A stretch of 64,000 nucleotides of DNA from Nocardioides turkmenicus. GTDB lineage: Bacteria > Actinomycetota > Actinomycetes > Propionibacteriales > Nocardioidaceae. The stretch spans positions 1 through 64,000 of the forward strand of contig NZ_JAALAA010000018.1 of the NCBI RefSeq assembly GCF_011045035.1. Reading direction: 5' to 3'. Every line of letters begins with the position of its first letter. Position 1 is the first letter of the stretch. The notes beneath the pieces are model-generated. The model ran no database searches, was not told the DNA's origin, and saw only the letters and a list, made by a program, of their open reading frames with translations. Shown one piece after another: positions 40,398 to 49,467 of this stretch. A program made the position numbers and the translations under genes.

Positions 40398-40820
40398 ATG
40401 GACATCAACATCTGCCACAGCTACCTCCCGCACACCGACCCCGAAGCGTCGCTGAGGTTCTACCGAGACCTGCTCGGCTTCGAGGTGAGGAAGGACGTCG
40501 GGTACGAGGCGATGCGCTGGCTCACCATCGGCCCGCCGTCGCAGCCGGGCGTGAGCGTCGTGCTCTACCCGCCGCTCGCCGACCCGAACATCACCGAGGA
40601 GGAGGGCCGGGTCGTCATGGAGATGATGGCCAAGGGCACCTTCGCCAGCCTCATGCTCTCCTCCCCGGACGTCGACGCCGCGTTCGAGAAGATCCAGGCC
40701 GGCATCGATGCCGCCGGGGGCGAGATCATGTCGGAGCCGACCGACCAGGACTGGGGGATGCGCGACTGCTCCTTCCGCGATCCCGCGGGCAACATGGTCC
40801 GTCTCCAGCAGATCAGGTGA
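40398..40820 (+). CDS. VOC-family (glyoxalase/bleomycin-resistance-like) protein
   Basis: 140 residues, one vicinal-oxygen-chelate domain: NICHSYLPHTDPEASLRFYRDLLGFEV at the start and DCSFRDPAGNMVRLQQ at the end. Metal ligands cannot be fixed without a structure. Role could be glyoxalase-like, dioxygenase-like or drug binding. It starts 5 bp after the AraC stop, so it is probably regulated by it. Confidence 0.86.
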   Translation: MDINICHSYLPHTDPEASLRFYRDLLGFEVRKDVGYEAMRWLTIGPPSQPGVSVVLYPPLADPNITEEEGRVVMEMMAKGTFASLMLSSPDVDAAFEKIQAGIDAAGGEIMSEPTDQDWGMRDCSFRDPAGNMVRLQQIR

Positions 40821-40858
40821 GCCGGGAAAATGTGCACGCCCGGGTTCAATCCTCCGGC

Positions 40859-40864
40859 TAGCCT
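40859..40864 (+). promoter_or_regulatory. -10 box TAGCCT, leaderless start of UvrA2-like gene
   Basis: TAGCCT ends 7 nt before ATG 40872; no ribosome site is present. Confidence 0.45.
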
Positions 40865-40871
40865 GACCGCC

Positions 40872-43232
40872 ATGAGCCAACCCAGCACGGCCGCGCACGA
40901 CGCCGACTCGCACGATCTGATCCGCGTTCAGGGCGCCCGGCAGAACAACCTCAAGGACGTCTCGGTCGAGATCCCCAAGCGCCGGCTGTCGGTGTTCACC
41001 GGGGTGTCGGGGTCGGGGAAGTCGTCGCTGGTCTTCGGCACGATCGCGGCGGAGTCGCGGCGGCTGATCGACGAGACCTACTCCACCTTCATCCAGGGCT
41101 TCATGCCCAGCTTGCCGCGACCTGAGGTCGACGCCATGGAGGGGCTCACCACGGCAATCCTGGTCGACCAGGAGCGGCTCGGTGCCAACCCCCGCTCGAC
41201 GCTGGGCACCGTCACCGACGCCCACGCGATGCTGCGCTCGCTCTTCAGCCGGCTCGGCGACCCCTACATCGGCGGCCCGACCGCGTTCTCCTTCAACATC
41301 CCCACCACCCGCGCGAGCGGGGTGATGACCGGCCCCAAGGGCGAGAAGACCGTCGTGAAGGACGCCATCTACCTCGGGGGCATGTGTGCCGAGTGCGAGG
41401 GCCGCGGGACGATCTCCGACCTCGACCTCTCGGTCATCATCGACGAGTCGAAGTCGCTGGTCGACGGAGCGATCCTGGTGCCGGGCTACACCGCCGACGG
41501 GTGGATGGTGGCCGCGTTCAAGGTGGTCGTGCCCGAGGACGTGCCCATCAAGGACCTCACCGAGGAGCAGCGCCACGATCTGCTCTACGCCGAGCCCCGC
41601 AAGATCAAGCTCGAGGGCATCAACGCGACCTACGAGGGCCTAATCCCGAAGATCCGCAAGTCGATGTTCAGCAAGGACGTCGAGGCGCTGCAGCCCCACA
41701 TCAAGAAGTTCGTCGAGGCGGCGGCGGTCTTCAAGCCGTGCCCGGCCTGCGGCGGCACCCGCCTCAACGAGTCGGCACTCTCCTCGAAGATCCGCGGCAA
41801 GTCGATCGCCGACGTGTGCGCGATGCAGGTCACCGACGCCGCGGAGTGGCTGCGGACCATCGACGAGCCGGGCGTCGCGCCGCTCGTGGCGGGGCTGCTG
41901 CACCTGTTCGACTCGTTCGTCGAGATCGGTCTGGGCTATCTCTCCCTCGACCGGCCCTCCGGCACGCTGAGCGGCGGTGAGGCGCAGCGTACGAAGATGG
42001 TCCGTCACCTCGGCTCCGCGCTGACCGACGTCACCTACGTCTTCGACGAGCCGACCGTCGGGCTCCACCCGCACGACATCCAGCGGATGAACAAACTGCT
42101 GCTCGACCTGCGCGACAAGGGCAACACCGTGCTGGTCGTCGAGCACAAGCCCGAGACGATCGCGATCGCCGACCACGTCGTCGACCTCGGCCCGGGCGCG
42201 GGCAGCGACGGCGGGACGATCTGCTTCGAGGGCACCTACGAGGGGCTCGCGAAGGCCGACACCCTCACCGGGCGCCACCTCGGCCACCGGGCCTCGCTCA
42301 AGGAGAGCGTCCGCACGCCGAAGGGGCAGCTGGAGATCCGGGGGGCGACCTCCCACAACCTGCGCAACGTCGACGTCGACATCCCGCTCGGCGTGCTGAC
42401 GGTCGTCACCGGCGTCGCCGGTTCGGGCAAGTCGTCCCTGATCCACGGCTCCATCCCCGCGAGCGAGGACGTCGAGTTCGTCGACCAGAGCGCGATCAAG
42501 GGGTCACGCCGGAGCAACCCGGCGACCTACACGGGTTTGCTGGAGCCGATCCGCAAGGCGTTCGCGAAGGCCAACGGGGTCAAGCCGGCGCTCTTCTCGG
42601 CCAACTCCGAGGGCGCCTGCCCGACCTGCAAGGGCAACGGGATGATCTACACCGAGCTCGGGTTCATGGAGACCGTCGCCTCGCCCTGCGAGGACTGCGG
42701 CGGCAAGCGGTTCCAGGCGCTGGTGCTCGAATACCGTCTCGGCGGGCTCAACATCGCCGAGGTGCTCGACCTGTCGGTCGCCAAGGCCCACGACTTCTTC
42801 TCCGAGGGCGAGTCGAAGGTGCCTGCCGCCGCCAAGATCCTGGAGCGGATGAGCGATGTCGGCCTCGGCTACCTCAAGCTCGGCCAGCCGCTCAACACCC
42901 TCTCCGGTGGCGAGCGGCAGCGGCTCAAGCTGGCCATGCACCTGGGGGAGAAGGGCGGGACGTACGTCCTGGACGAGCCGACCACCGGTCTTCACCTGGC
43001 CGACGTCGACAACCTGCTCGCGCTGCTCGACAAGCTGGTCGACGCCGGCAAGTCGGTGATCGTGATCGAGCACCACCAGGCCGTGATGGCTCACGCCGAC
43101 TGGATCATCGACCTCGGTCCGGGCGCCGGTCACGACGGTGGCCTGATCGTCTTCGAAGGTACGCCCGCCGAGCTCGTCGCGAAGAAGTCGACGTTGACCG
43201 GCGAGCACCTGGCGGCGTACGTCGGGGCGTGA
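40872..43232 (+). CDS. UvrA2-like excinuclease ATPase (class II UvrA)
   Basis: 786 residues, shorter than canonical UvrA (about 950) because the UvrB-binding insertion is reduced. Two ABC modules are present: Walker A GVSGSGKSS (about 47-55) with LSGGEAQR and VFDEPTVGLHP, then GVAGSGKSS with LSGGERQR and VLDEPTTGLH. Zinc modules are seen in CAECEGRG...CPACGG and CPTCKGNG...CEDCGG. Class II UvrA proteins are linked to resistance to DNA-binding drugs and to DNA damage tolerance, and do not act in the standard UvrABC pathway. Leaderless by position. Confidence 0.88.
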   Translation: MSQPSTAAHDADSHDLIRVQGARQNNLKDVSVEIPKRRLSVFTGVSGSGKSSLVFGTIAAESRRLIDETYSTFIQGFMPSLPRPEVDAMEGLTTAILVDQERLGANPRSTLGTVTDAHAMLRSLFSRLGDPYIGGPTAFSFNIPTTRASGVMTGPKGEKTVVKDAIYLGGMCAECEGRGTISDLDLSVIIDESKSLVDGAILVPGYTADGWMVAAFKVVVPEDVPIKDLTEEQRHDLLYAEPRKIKLEGINATYEGLIPKIRKSMFSKDVEALQPHIKKFVEAAAVFKPCPACGGTRLNESALSSKIRGKSIADVCAMQVTDAAEWLRTIDEPGVAPLVAGLLHLFDSFVEIGLGYLSLDRPSGTLSGGEAQRTKMVRHLGSALTDVTYVFDEPTVGLHPHDIQRMNKLLLDLRDKGNTVLVVEHKPETIAIADHVVDLGPGAGSDGGTICFEGTYEGLAKADTLTGRHLGHRASLKESVRTPKGQLEIRGATSHNLRNVDVDIPLGVLTVVTGVAGSGKSSLIHGSIPASEDVEFVDQSAIKGSRRSNPATYTGLLEPIRKAFAKANGVKPALFSANSEGACPTCKGNGMIYTELGFMETVASPCEDCGGKRFQALVLEYRLGGLNIAEVLDLSVAKAHDFFSEGESKVPAAAKILERMSDVGLGYLKLGQPLNTLSGGERQRLKLAMHLGEKGGTYVLDEPTTGLHLADVDNLLALLDKLVDAGKSVIVIEHHQAVMAHADWIIDLGPGAGHDGGLIVFEGTPAELVAKKSTLTGEHLAAYVGA

Positions 43233-43348
43233 CCCGGACGTAGCGGGTGGTGCGAATCACGCCCGGTTGCGGCCATCTGGATGCGGTGGAGGCAGGGCGT
43301 CACGCTTAGTGTGAATTGGTTGCAGCATCAATCAAGGAGCACCCGAGC

Positions 43349-43831
43349 ATGACCCTCTACCTTCCCGAGCACAGGCGGACCACGGCGGTCGAGATCACGC
43401 CCGTGCGGGAACGGCCGGCACCGGTGTGGCCGCGTGGGCTGGTGGCCACCGCCGTCGCCGCGATCACGACGACGCTGATGGCCGTGATCGCCAAGGCAGC
43501 CGGGGTCGACTTCGGCAGCAGCGTCGGCGTCGTGCCGCTCGCGGCGTTCCCGATGCTCACCGTCTACTGCTCGCTGATCGGCATCATCATCGCCGAGGTG
43601 ATGATCCGGGTGGCCAAGATGCCGCGCTCGACCTTCCAGATCACCATGATCGTGCTGACCGGGCTCTCCCTGGTCCCCGACGTGCTGCCCTTCTTCGAGT
43701 TCGACCTGACCTTCGTCGGCGCGCTGTGCCTGACCCACGTCGTCGCGGCCGCGATCGTCGTCCCGCTGATCGCCGTCCGGATGGAGGAGCGCCGCGGTCT
43801 CGGGCTGCCGACTCCGGCTCACCGTCGATAG
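43349..43831 (+). CDS. DUF6069-type four-helix membrane protein
   Basis: 160 residues with four hydrophobic helices after a basic N-terminus: GLVATAVAAITTTLMAVIAKAAG, VVPLAAFPMLTVYCSLIGIIIAEV, TFQITMIVLTGLSLVPDVLPFF and FVGALCLTHVVAAAIVVPLIA. The DUF6069 family is widespread in actinobacteria and uncharacterised. ATG 43349 has CAAGGAG 9 nt upstream. Monocistronic. Confidence 0.75.
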   Translation: MTLYLPEHRRTTAVEITPVRERPAPVWPRGLVATAVAAITTTLMAVIAKAAGVDFGSSVGVVPLAAFPMLTVYCSLIGIIIAEVMIRVAKMPRSTFQITMIVLTGLSLVPDVLPFFEFDLTFVGALCLTHVVAAAIVVPLIAVRMEERRGLGLPTPAHRR

Positions 43832-43870
43832 CGGACGCAGACCGTCCTGTTTCGATGCCATGGTGGAGCC

Positions 43871-44341
43871 ATGGCTCTTGAAACACGAACCGTCCAGGTC
43901 ACCTTCGACGCGCACGACCCGCGTGCACTCTCCGAGTTCTGGCGCGACGTCCTCGGTTACGTCCACCCCGGACCCCCGGGAGTCGAGGTCCCCGAGGGCA
44001 CCGATCCCCTCGACGCCTGGGACGAGTTCCTCGAGCGCATCGGCGTCCCCGCCGACCAGCGCAACAACAACTCCGCGATCGTCCACCCCACGGGCGACGG
44101 CCCGCGCGTCTTCTTCCAGCGCGTTCCGGAGTCGAAGACCGCCAAGAACCGCGTCCACCTCGACGTCCGGGCCGCTCCCGGTCTGGAGGGGGAGGAGCGG
44201 ATGGCCGCGCTGGAGGCGGAGTGCGAGCGGGTGGTCGCCCTCGGCGCCACCCGCGTACGCCGCTTCGAGCCCGAGCCGCCGATGAGCAACGGCTTCATCG
44301 TCATGCAGGACCCCGAGGGAAACGAGTGGTGCCTCGACTGA
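43871..44341 (+). CDS. VOC-family protein
   Basis: 156 residues. VQVTFDAHDPRALSEFWRDVLGY starts the first beta-alpha-beta-beta-beta unit, and the last strand is FIVMQDPEGNEWCLD. FQRVPESKTAKNRVHLDV is typical of the glyoxalase-like-6 group common in actinobacteria. No specific function can be assigned. The following acetyltransferase starts 21 bp downstream but carries its own -10 box. Confidence 0.85.
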   Translation: MALETRTVQVTFDAHDPRALSEFWRDVLGYVHPGPPGVEVPEGTDPLDAWDEFLERIGVPADQRNNNSAIVHPTGDGPRVFFQRVPESKTAKNRVHLDVRAAPGLEGEERMAALEAECERVVALGATRVRRFEPEPPMSNGFIVMQDPEGNEWCLD

Positions 44342-44350
44342 GGTTCTTCC

Positions 44351-44356
44351 TATCCT
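44351..44356 (+). promoter_or_regulatory. -10 box TATCCT, leaderless start
   Basis: TATCCT ends 6 nt before ATG 44363; no ribosome site. Confidence 0.5.
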
Positions 44357-44362
44357 CACCGC

Positions 44363-44845
44363 ATGCTGATCCGAGCGGCCGTCGCCGATGACGCCGAAGC
44401 GCTGACCGACCTCCACCTCGACGTGTGGGAGGAGGCGTACGCCGGCCTGATGCCGGACTCGATTTTCGTCGAGCGCCGCTCCGAGCGGGCGACGAGGATC
44501 GACCGGTGGCGGACCAACCTCGGGACCGGCCCGTTCTCCACCCTCGTGGCCGAGGCCGACGAGCCGGGGCGGCTGCTCGGCTTCGCGAGCGCCGGCCCGG
44601 GTCGCGACACCGAGACCGGGCTGCCCCAACTCGAGCTCTCCGCGCTCTACGTCCGTGCGGAGAGCTACGGCACCGGCCTCGGCCATCGGCTGCTCTCGGC
44701 CGCGATCGGGTCAGCGGCGGCGTACCTCTGGGTTCTCGACGGCAACCAGCGGGCCACCGCGTTCTACGAACGTCAGGGGTTCGTGTTCGACGGCGAGACC
44801 AAGCCCGAGCCGCTCGGCCTCCACCGACGTATGGTCCGCGGCTGA
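44363..44845 (+). CDS. GNAT-family N-acetyltransferase
   Basis: 160 residues. MLIRAAVADDAEALTDLHLDVWEEAYAGLMPDSIF, the strand LELSALYVRAESYGTGLGHRLLSAAI with the acetyl-CoA loop, and WVLDGNQRATAFYERQGFVFDGE are classic GNAT features. Substrate unknown. Stop lies 1 bp from the end of the convergent methyltransferase. Confidence 0.87.
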   Translation: MLIRAAVADDAEALTDLHLDVWEEAYAGLMPDSIFVERRSERATRIDRWRTNLGTGPFSTLVAEADEPGRLLGFASAGPGRDTETGLPQLELSALYVRAESYGTGLGHRLLSAAIGSAAAYLWVLDGNQRATAFYERQGFVFDGETKPEPLGLHRRMVRG

Positions 44846-44846
44846 C

Positions 44847-45473
44847 TCAGCGCGTACGTCGCGCGAGCAGCGTCGAGTCGTCGATCTCGACCGGGACCCC
44901 GTCGCGGATGGTCAGGCGCGGGCGCTGCTCGACCACGACCGGCTCGAAACCTTCGGGCAGCCCCGGGACCAGATCCGCGGCGAGGAACATCGCGTCGTGA
45001 TGGCTGTGGCGTGCGAAGACCTCCGAGGGCGCGTGACCGACGACGAGAAGGTGGCCGCCGGGGGCGACCGCGGTGGCCAGGCGCCCGGCGACCTCCACCA
45101 TGCTCCGGTCGGGCGTGTGCAGGAAGTGGCACGTGACCAGGTCGAACTCTCGGCCCTCGGCATCGAAGGTGCGGGCGTCGACCTGCCACCAGGACGTACG
45201 CTCCGCCACCCCTGCCTCCTCGGCGTGCCGCTTCGCCCGAGCGAGCCCGTTCGCCGAGAAGTCGGCACCCGTGACCGTCCAGCCCTGCTGTGCCAGCCAG
45301 ATGGCGTCACCGCCCTCGCCGCAGCCGACGTCGAGCGCCGTGCCCGGTGTCAGCGCGGCGACCTCGGCGAGGAGCTGGGCGTTCGGGTTGCCGCTCCAGA
45401 CCTTCTCCTCGCCGGCGTAGCGCTCGTCCCACGACTCCGGCTCGAACATCTCGCGTCCCTCGTGCTGGCTCAT
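44847..45473 (-). CDS. class I SAM-dependent methyltransferase
   Basis: 208 residues. Motif I is ALDVGCGEGGDAIWLAQQGWTVTGADFS (about 47-74), and FDLVTCHFLHTPDRS and APGGHLLVVGHAP follow. The opening ESWDERYAGEEKVWSGNPN is typical of TehB/thiopurine-like enzymes acting on small molecules. ATG 45473 is 7 nt after a TAGATT box on this strand, so it is probably leaderless; the in-frame extension upstream is not supported. Confidence 0.87.
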   Translation of the reverse strand: MSQHEGREMFEPESWDERYAGEEKVWSGNPNAQLLAEVAALTPGTALDVGCGEGGDAIWLAQQGWTVTGADFSANGLARAKRHAEEAGVAERTSWWQVDARTFDAEGREFDLVTCHFLHTPDRSMVEVAGRLATAVAPGGHLLVVGHAPSEVFARHSHHDAMFLAADLVPGLPEGFEPVVVEQRPRLTIRDGVPVEIDDSTLLARRTR

Positions 45474-45479
45474 GGCCTT

Positions 45480-45503
45480 CAATCTAGCCCGCAATCTAGC
45501 CCG
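45480..45503 (-). repeat. tandem 12-bp repeat duplicating a -10 box
   Basis: CAATCTAGCCCG occurs twice head to tail. Read on the minus strand, each copy contains CTAGATT; the proximal TAGATT ends 7 nt before the methyltransferase ATG (45473). The -10 region of this promoter is therefore duplicated. Confidence 0.6.
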
Positions 45504-45559
45504 CATCCCGTCCAAAACCTGGTGCGTTCAAGGCACACCGTGTGGTTGCCTGACCGGCG

Positions 45560-46054
45560 ATGATCACGCTTCCCGAACCACCTCGCCTGGTCCGTCCGAC
45601 GACGGCCGTACGCACCTCCTACCTCACCGGCGAACAGGCCGACTGCCTCCTGCGCGGCACCGACACCGACTGGCTCGGCCCGGCCAGCCAGGACTTCGAC
45701 GCCTACGTCGCCGCCAGGGACCACGACAAGGAGCGCTGGGACGTGATGTCGACGGTCTACTGGTACGTCTCCGGCGAGCACTATCTCGGCACCCTGGTCG
45801 TCCGCCACACGCTGACGCCCGAGCTCGCCGTCGACGGCGGCCACATCGGTTACCACGTCGTCGCTCCCTGGCGGCGTCAGGGCCACGCGACCCGCATGCT
45901 CGGCCTCGGTCTCGAGAAGGCTCGCGAGCACGGCATCTCCCGGGCGCTGCTCACCTGCGCTCCGGACAACGAGCCGTCGCGCCGTGTGATCGAGAAGAAC
46001 GGCGGCGTGATCGACGAGCAGCTGGGGGACGAGCTCCGGTTCTGGATCGGGTAG
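45560..46054 (+). CDS. GNAT-family N-acetyltransferase
   Basis: 164 residues. LGTLVVRHTLTPELAVDGGHIGYHVVAPWRRQGHATRMLGLGLEKAREHG includes the acetyl-CoA-binding Arg-Arg-Gln-Gly-His-Ala loop, followed by LLTCAPDNEPSRRVIEKNGGVI. The layout matches the YxeL/RimJ-like predicted acetyltransferases. Substrate unknown. The ddaH gene starts 13 bp after its stop, so the two may be co-transcribed. Confidence 0.86.
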   Translation: MITLPEPPRLVRPTTAVRTSYLTGEQADCLLRGTDTDWLGPASQDFDAYVAARDHDKERWDVMSTVYWYVSGEHYLGTLVVRHTLTPELAVDGGHIGYHVVAPWRRQGHATRMLGLGLEKAREHGISRALLTCAPDNEPSRRVIEKNGGVIDEQLGDELRFWIG

Positions 46055-46067
46055 GGATACTTCAGCC

Positions 46068-46838
46068 ATGCACGCTCTCGTACGCCGCCCCTCACCCCGA
46101 CTCGCCGATGGCCTCGTCACCCACATCGAGCGGAGCCCGGTCGACGTCGACCTCGCGGCCGAGCAGTGGGAGGCGTACGTCACCGCGATGCGCTCCGCAG
46201 GCTGGACCACCCACGAGGTCGATCCCGCCGACGACTGCCCGGACTCCGTCTTCGTCGAGGACACGATGGTCGTCTTCGGCGACCTGGCCGTGATCAGCCG
46301 ACCGGGGGCACCGGAGCGGCGTCCGGAGATCGACGCCGCCGAGAAGGCCGTCCGGGCGCGGGGATACCGGATCGCCCACATCGAGGACCCCGGCACGCTC
46401 GACGGCGGCGACGTGCTCAAGCACGGCAACACCGTGTTGGTGGGGGAGGGCGGGCGCACGAACGCCGAGGGGATCGCCCAGCTCCGTGCGTTGCTCGGAC
46501 CGCTGGGCGCCGAGGTCGTCGCCGTCCCGGTGTCGAAGGTGCTCCATCTCAAGTCCGCCGTCACCGCGCTGCCCGACGGCACCGTGATCGGCCACGAGCC
46601 GCTGGTCGACGACCCGGCCGTGTGGGGAGCCCGGTTCCTGCCGGTCCCGGAGGAGTCGGGCTCCCACGTCGTCGTCCTCGACGACCAGACACTGCTGATG
46701 GCCGCCTCGGCACCGCAGAGCAGAGCGATGTTCGAGGAGCGCGGCTACACGGTCGTGGCGGTCGACATCTCCGAGTTCGAGAAGCTCGAAGGCTGCGTCA
46801 CCTGCCTGTCCGTGCGCCTGCGTGCCGCTCAGGGCTGA
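46068..46838 (+). CDS. ddaH: dimethylarginine dimethylaminohydrolase
   Basis: 256 residues, amidinotransferase/DDAH fold. Catalytic His is H160 in SKVLHLKSAV and the nucleophile is Cys246 in GCVTCLSVR; PDSVFVEDTMVVF and DGGDVLKHG are the substrate-binding blocks. Predicted reaction: asymmetric dimethylarginine to citrulline and dimethylamine. A related citrulline/ornithine-forming hydrolase is possible. The last 10 bp overlap the convergent lipase gene. Confidence 0.92.
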   Translation: MHALVRRPSPRLADGLVTHIERSPVDVDLAAEQWEAYVTAMRSAGWTTHEVDPADDCPDSVFVEDTMVVFGDLAVISRPGAPERRPEIDAAEKAVRARGYRIAHIEDPGTLDGGDVLKHGNTVLVGEGGRTNAEGIAQLRALLGPLGAEVVAVPVSKVLHLKSAVTALPDGTVIGHEPLVDDPAVWGARFLPVPEESGSHVVVLDDQTLLMAASAPQSRAMFEERGYTVVAVDISEFEKLEGCVTCLSVRLRAAQG

Positions 46839-48169
46839 CTCGGCAGCGTCGCGCAGTTGGATCCGGCCGCCGCGCCGCCGACCCGGTCGGTGATCCAGTT
46901 GACCGCGGCGGTCTGGTCGACCAGGAGCGGGGTGACGTGGTTGGTGATCAGCCCGTCGCCGAGGTTGGGCAGCACGACCGCCTGATAGGTCACCTTCGCT
47001 CCCTGCGCGCACCAGTCGACGGCGAGCTGACGGGACTGCTCGTGGGGGACGATGTCGTCCTGGGTGCCCGTGGCCAGACGTACCGGAATCTGCGGAGCCT
47101 GGTTCCCGAGCTTCTGGTCGGCCATGATCGCCTGCACCTCGGGCTCGCGCTCGATGATGTCGTCGAGGCTCTCGCCGGTCGTGGTCCATGCGGTGCTGCG
47201 CTGGAACGGGTAGCGGGCGATGCCGTCGCCGACGCACGCCGTCGACAGATCCTCGAGCGCCGCCTTCCCCTTCGCGTTGAGGTTCTCGTCGAGGATCGGC
47301 TGCAGCTCCGGATTCGACTGGGCCAGACCGTTGATGGTCCAGCCGAGCGCCGCCACCAGCGCGGACCCGTCGATGCCGAGCGCCGTCGCCCGCAGGTCGG
47401 CCGGGGGAGCGCCGACGTAGGCGGCGACGAGGTTGACGTCGGGCGCGTAGGTCGCGGCGAGCTCGGAGGCCGACCCGGTCGCTCCACCACCCTGGCTGTA
47501 GCCGTAGAGCGCCACCCGCGACCCGCTGGTCACCGAGGCGTCCGGGACACGGAGCGCCGCACGGGCGGCGTCGAGGACGGCGTGACCACCGTCGATGCGG
47601 TCGACGTACGTGTGGAGCCGGTCGGTGGCACCGAGCCCGACGTAGTCGGTCACCATCACCGCGACGCCGCGCACCAGCAGGCGGTAGATCCCGATGTCCT
47701 CGTAGCCGACCGAGACGGTCCTGCCGTTGAAGATGATCGGACGCTCCAGGCCCAGGGAGGCCGAGCACTGGTCGCCCTGGCCCATGGTTCCGGGCGCGAC
47801 GACAACGAGCGGACGGTCGCCGGCGCCGTTCCAGGCGGCGAACGGCTCGATGTAGGCGCCCGTCACCGCGGCGGGCGCGCCGTTGTTGTCGGTCGTCTTG
47901 TACATGACCCGGGTCGCGGTGCCGGGCAGCGACCCGATGCCGGGGATCGTGAGGCCGACACCGAGGCGCAGCGGCTCGGTGCGGACCAGCTCACCGTCGG
48001 TCTCCGGGAGGGTCGCCGGCGGGTTGTAGAAGGCCGGGATCTCGACTCCGCGAGAGACGACGGTGGTGCCGCTCTCGGCGGCTTCGGCGGGTGCTGCCAG
48101 GGCGGCCGGGGTGACCGCGGCGACGGCCAGTGCGGTGGCCACGAACATCTTTGATGCGTGCTGAGACAT
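46829..48169 (-). CDS. secreted lipase family protein (fungal LIP-type)
   Basis: 446 residues. A signal peptide (about 1-31, ending AAPAEAA) is followed by an alpha/beta hydrolase with nucleophile elbow YGYSQGGGA. VVVAPGTMGQGDQCSAS and VMVTDYVGLGATDRLHTYVDR are typical of the secretory lipase (LIP) family. Acid and His are probably in TGTQDDIVPHEQS and NLGDGLITNHVTP, although the latter retains the usual His. It hydrolyses extracellular esters or triglycerides. ATG 48169 follows a purine-rich ribosome site. Confidence 0.88.
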   Translation of the reverse strand: MSQHASKMFVATALAVAAVTPAALAAPAEAAESGTTVVSRGVEIPAFYNPPATLPETDGELVRTEPLRLGVGLTIPGIGSLPGTATRVMYKTTDNNGAPAAVTGAYIEPFAAWNGAGDRPLVVVAPGTMGQGDQCSASLGLERPIIFNGRTVSVGYEDIGIYRLLVRGVAVMVTDYVGLGATDRLHTYVDRIDGGHAVLDAARAALRVPDASVTSGSRVALYGYSQGGGATGSASELAATYAPDVNLVAAYVGAPPADLRATALGIDGSALVAALGWTINGLAQSNPELQPILDENLNAKGKAALEDLSTACVGDGIARYPFQRSTAWTTTGESLDDIIEREPEVQAIMADQKLGNQAPQIPVRLATGTQDDIVPHEQSRQLAVDWCAQGAKVTYQAVVLPNLGDGLITNHVTPLLVDQTAAVNWITDRVGGAAAGSNCATLPSQP

Positions 48170-48284
48170 GGGGGACTCTCCTCACGGTCGGCGGGACCGC
48201 TTCGTCCCGAGTTACTGAAGAGTAATGTGAGCCTAGTCACCCCAGCAAGAGTTTCAGTCAACATTCGTACACCGAAAACGGCAG

Positions 48285-48328
48285 CTGCTCGCCCGGCGAG
48301 TCCCACGGGAGGCGCCAGGCGAGCAGCG
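48285..48328 (-). terminator. Rho-independent terminator
   Basis: GCTGCTCGCC (48285-48294) and GGCGAGCAGC (48319-48328) with a 24-nt loop are followed on the minus strand by GCCGTTTTCGG. It ends the metalloprotease transcript. Confidence 0.65.
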
Positions 48329-48348
48329 GTGATGATCAGTCTCGACGA

Positions 48349-49284
48349 TCAGGCCCGATAGGCCGCCCACATCTGGTCCATCCGGATGCTCTGACCCGGG
48401 GTGAACTGGTTGTAGCAGCTGTCGTAGCTGTAGTCCATGTAGTTGTGGATCGGGTCGAGGCCCGGCAGGCTGCAGGAGTCACGGCCGGCAGGGCAGCCCG
48501 AGGTCGAGCTCGCCTGAGCCGGGGTGTCCTCGACCTCGTCGTTGGTCGCGGTGCACCCACCCTGGAAGGTGTGGTAGAGCCCGAACCAGTGGCCGGCCTC
48601 GTGGGTCGCGGTCTTGCCCTGGTCGTAGTTGGTGGCCGACCCGCCAGGAAGCGAGGAGTACTGCACGCGGATACCGTCGATACTGGGGTTGCGCGAGTAG
48701 TCCCACGGGAACGTCGCGATGCCGAGGTAGCCGAAGTCGACGAGCCAGATGTTGAGCGCGTTCTTGCCACCCAGGCGGGTCTGGGAGCGGTAGGTCGTCG
48801 ACTGGCGGTCCTTGTGCCACTGGTTGTTGTAGTAGGTGTCGACGCCGGCGAGCGTGAACGTGAAGCCGGTGTCCGCAGCCGTGCCGGGGAGCTCCTGACC
48901 CGCGAAGTCCTGGTTGAGTTCGGCGATCTGCGCGTCGATCTGCGCCTGGGTCACGTCGCCGGAACCGTCCGTGCCGAGCATCTTGTGGAAGTAGACGGGA
49001 ACGGTGGCCGCGGTGCGCGTGGCGCTGCTGCCCTTCTTGGCCAGGATCGCCGCGGTGCGGGCCTCGATCCGCTTCTGCTCCGCCGCCGAGATATCGCGGT
49101 GGTCGCCGCCGGATCCACCTCGGGCGGCGTCGGCCTCGTCATGGCCGGCCGGCTCGAGGCAGGCAGCCTTCGACTCCTGCGGCGCCCACGCCGCTGCCGG
49201 GACGGCGGTCATGGCCACCGAGGCGGCACCCAGCGCCAGGCTGATCGCCGTGGCCGCGATGCGAGCTGAACGGTTCAACGTCAT
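48349..49284 (-). CDS. secreted M43-type zinc metalloprotease
   Basis: 311 residues. A signal peptide (about 1-32) is followed by an acidic pro-region. The zinc motif HEAGHWFGLYH lies at 228-238 (metzincin HEXXHXXGXXH) and the Met-turn is in YMDYSYDSC near the C-terminus. Six or more cysteines in the C-terminal part suggest disulphides. These features match pappalysin/cytophagalysin (M43) proteases. It degrades extracellular protein. It is in the same orientation as the lipase gene but separated from it by a terminator. Confidence 0.9.
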   Translation of the reverse strand: MTLNRSARIAATAISLALGAASVAMTAVPAAAWAPQESKAACLEPAGHDEADAARGGSGGDHRDISAAEQKRIEARTAAILAKKGSSATRTAATVPVYFHKMLGTDGSGDVTQAQIDAQIAELNQDFAGQELPGTAADTGFTFTLAGVDTYYNNQWHKDRQSTTYRSQTRLGGKNALNIWLVDFGYLGIATFPWDYSRNPSIDGIRVQYSSLPGGSATNYDQGKTATHEAGHWFGLYHTFQGGCTATNDEVEDTPAQASSTSGCPAGRDSCSLPGLDPIHNYMDYSYDSCYNQFTPGQSIRMDQMWAAYRA

Positions 49285-49454
49285 GTGATGAGGGTCCTCT
49301 CACTCAGTCCGGGACCACGGGGTCTGGGGCCCGGATTTCGAACGCTGACTCAACACCAAATTTCGTTGCACGGGAATGTAACGTTCACAGATTTGTCCAT
49401 GTCCGGAGGGATTTAACTGATCCGTAACGGACGCCGTCACCGTCGAGACATGGG

Positions 49455-49460
49455 TACGCT
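49455..49460 (+). promoter_or_regulatory. -10 box TACGCT, leaderless start
   Basis: TACGCT ends 7 nt before ATG 49468, and lies inside a longer in-frame reading from ATG 49450, so 49468 is favoured as start. Confidence 0.45.
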
Positions 49461-49467
49461 CCGGAGC

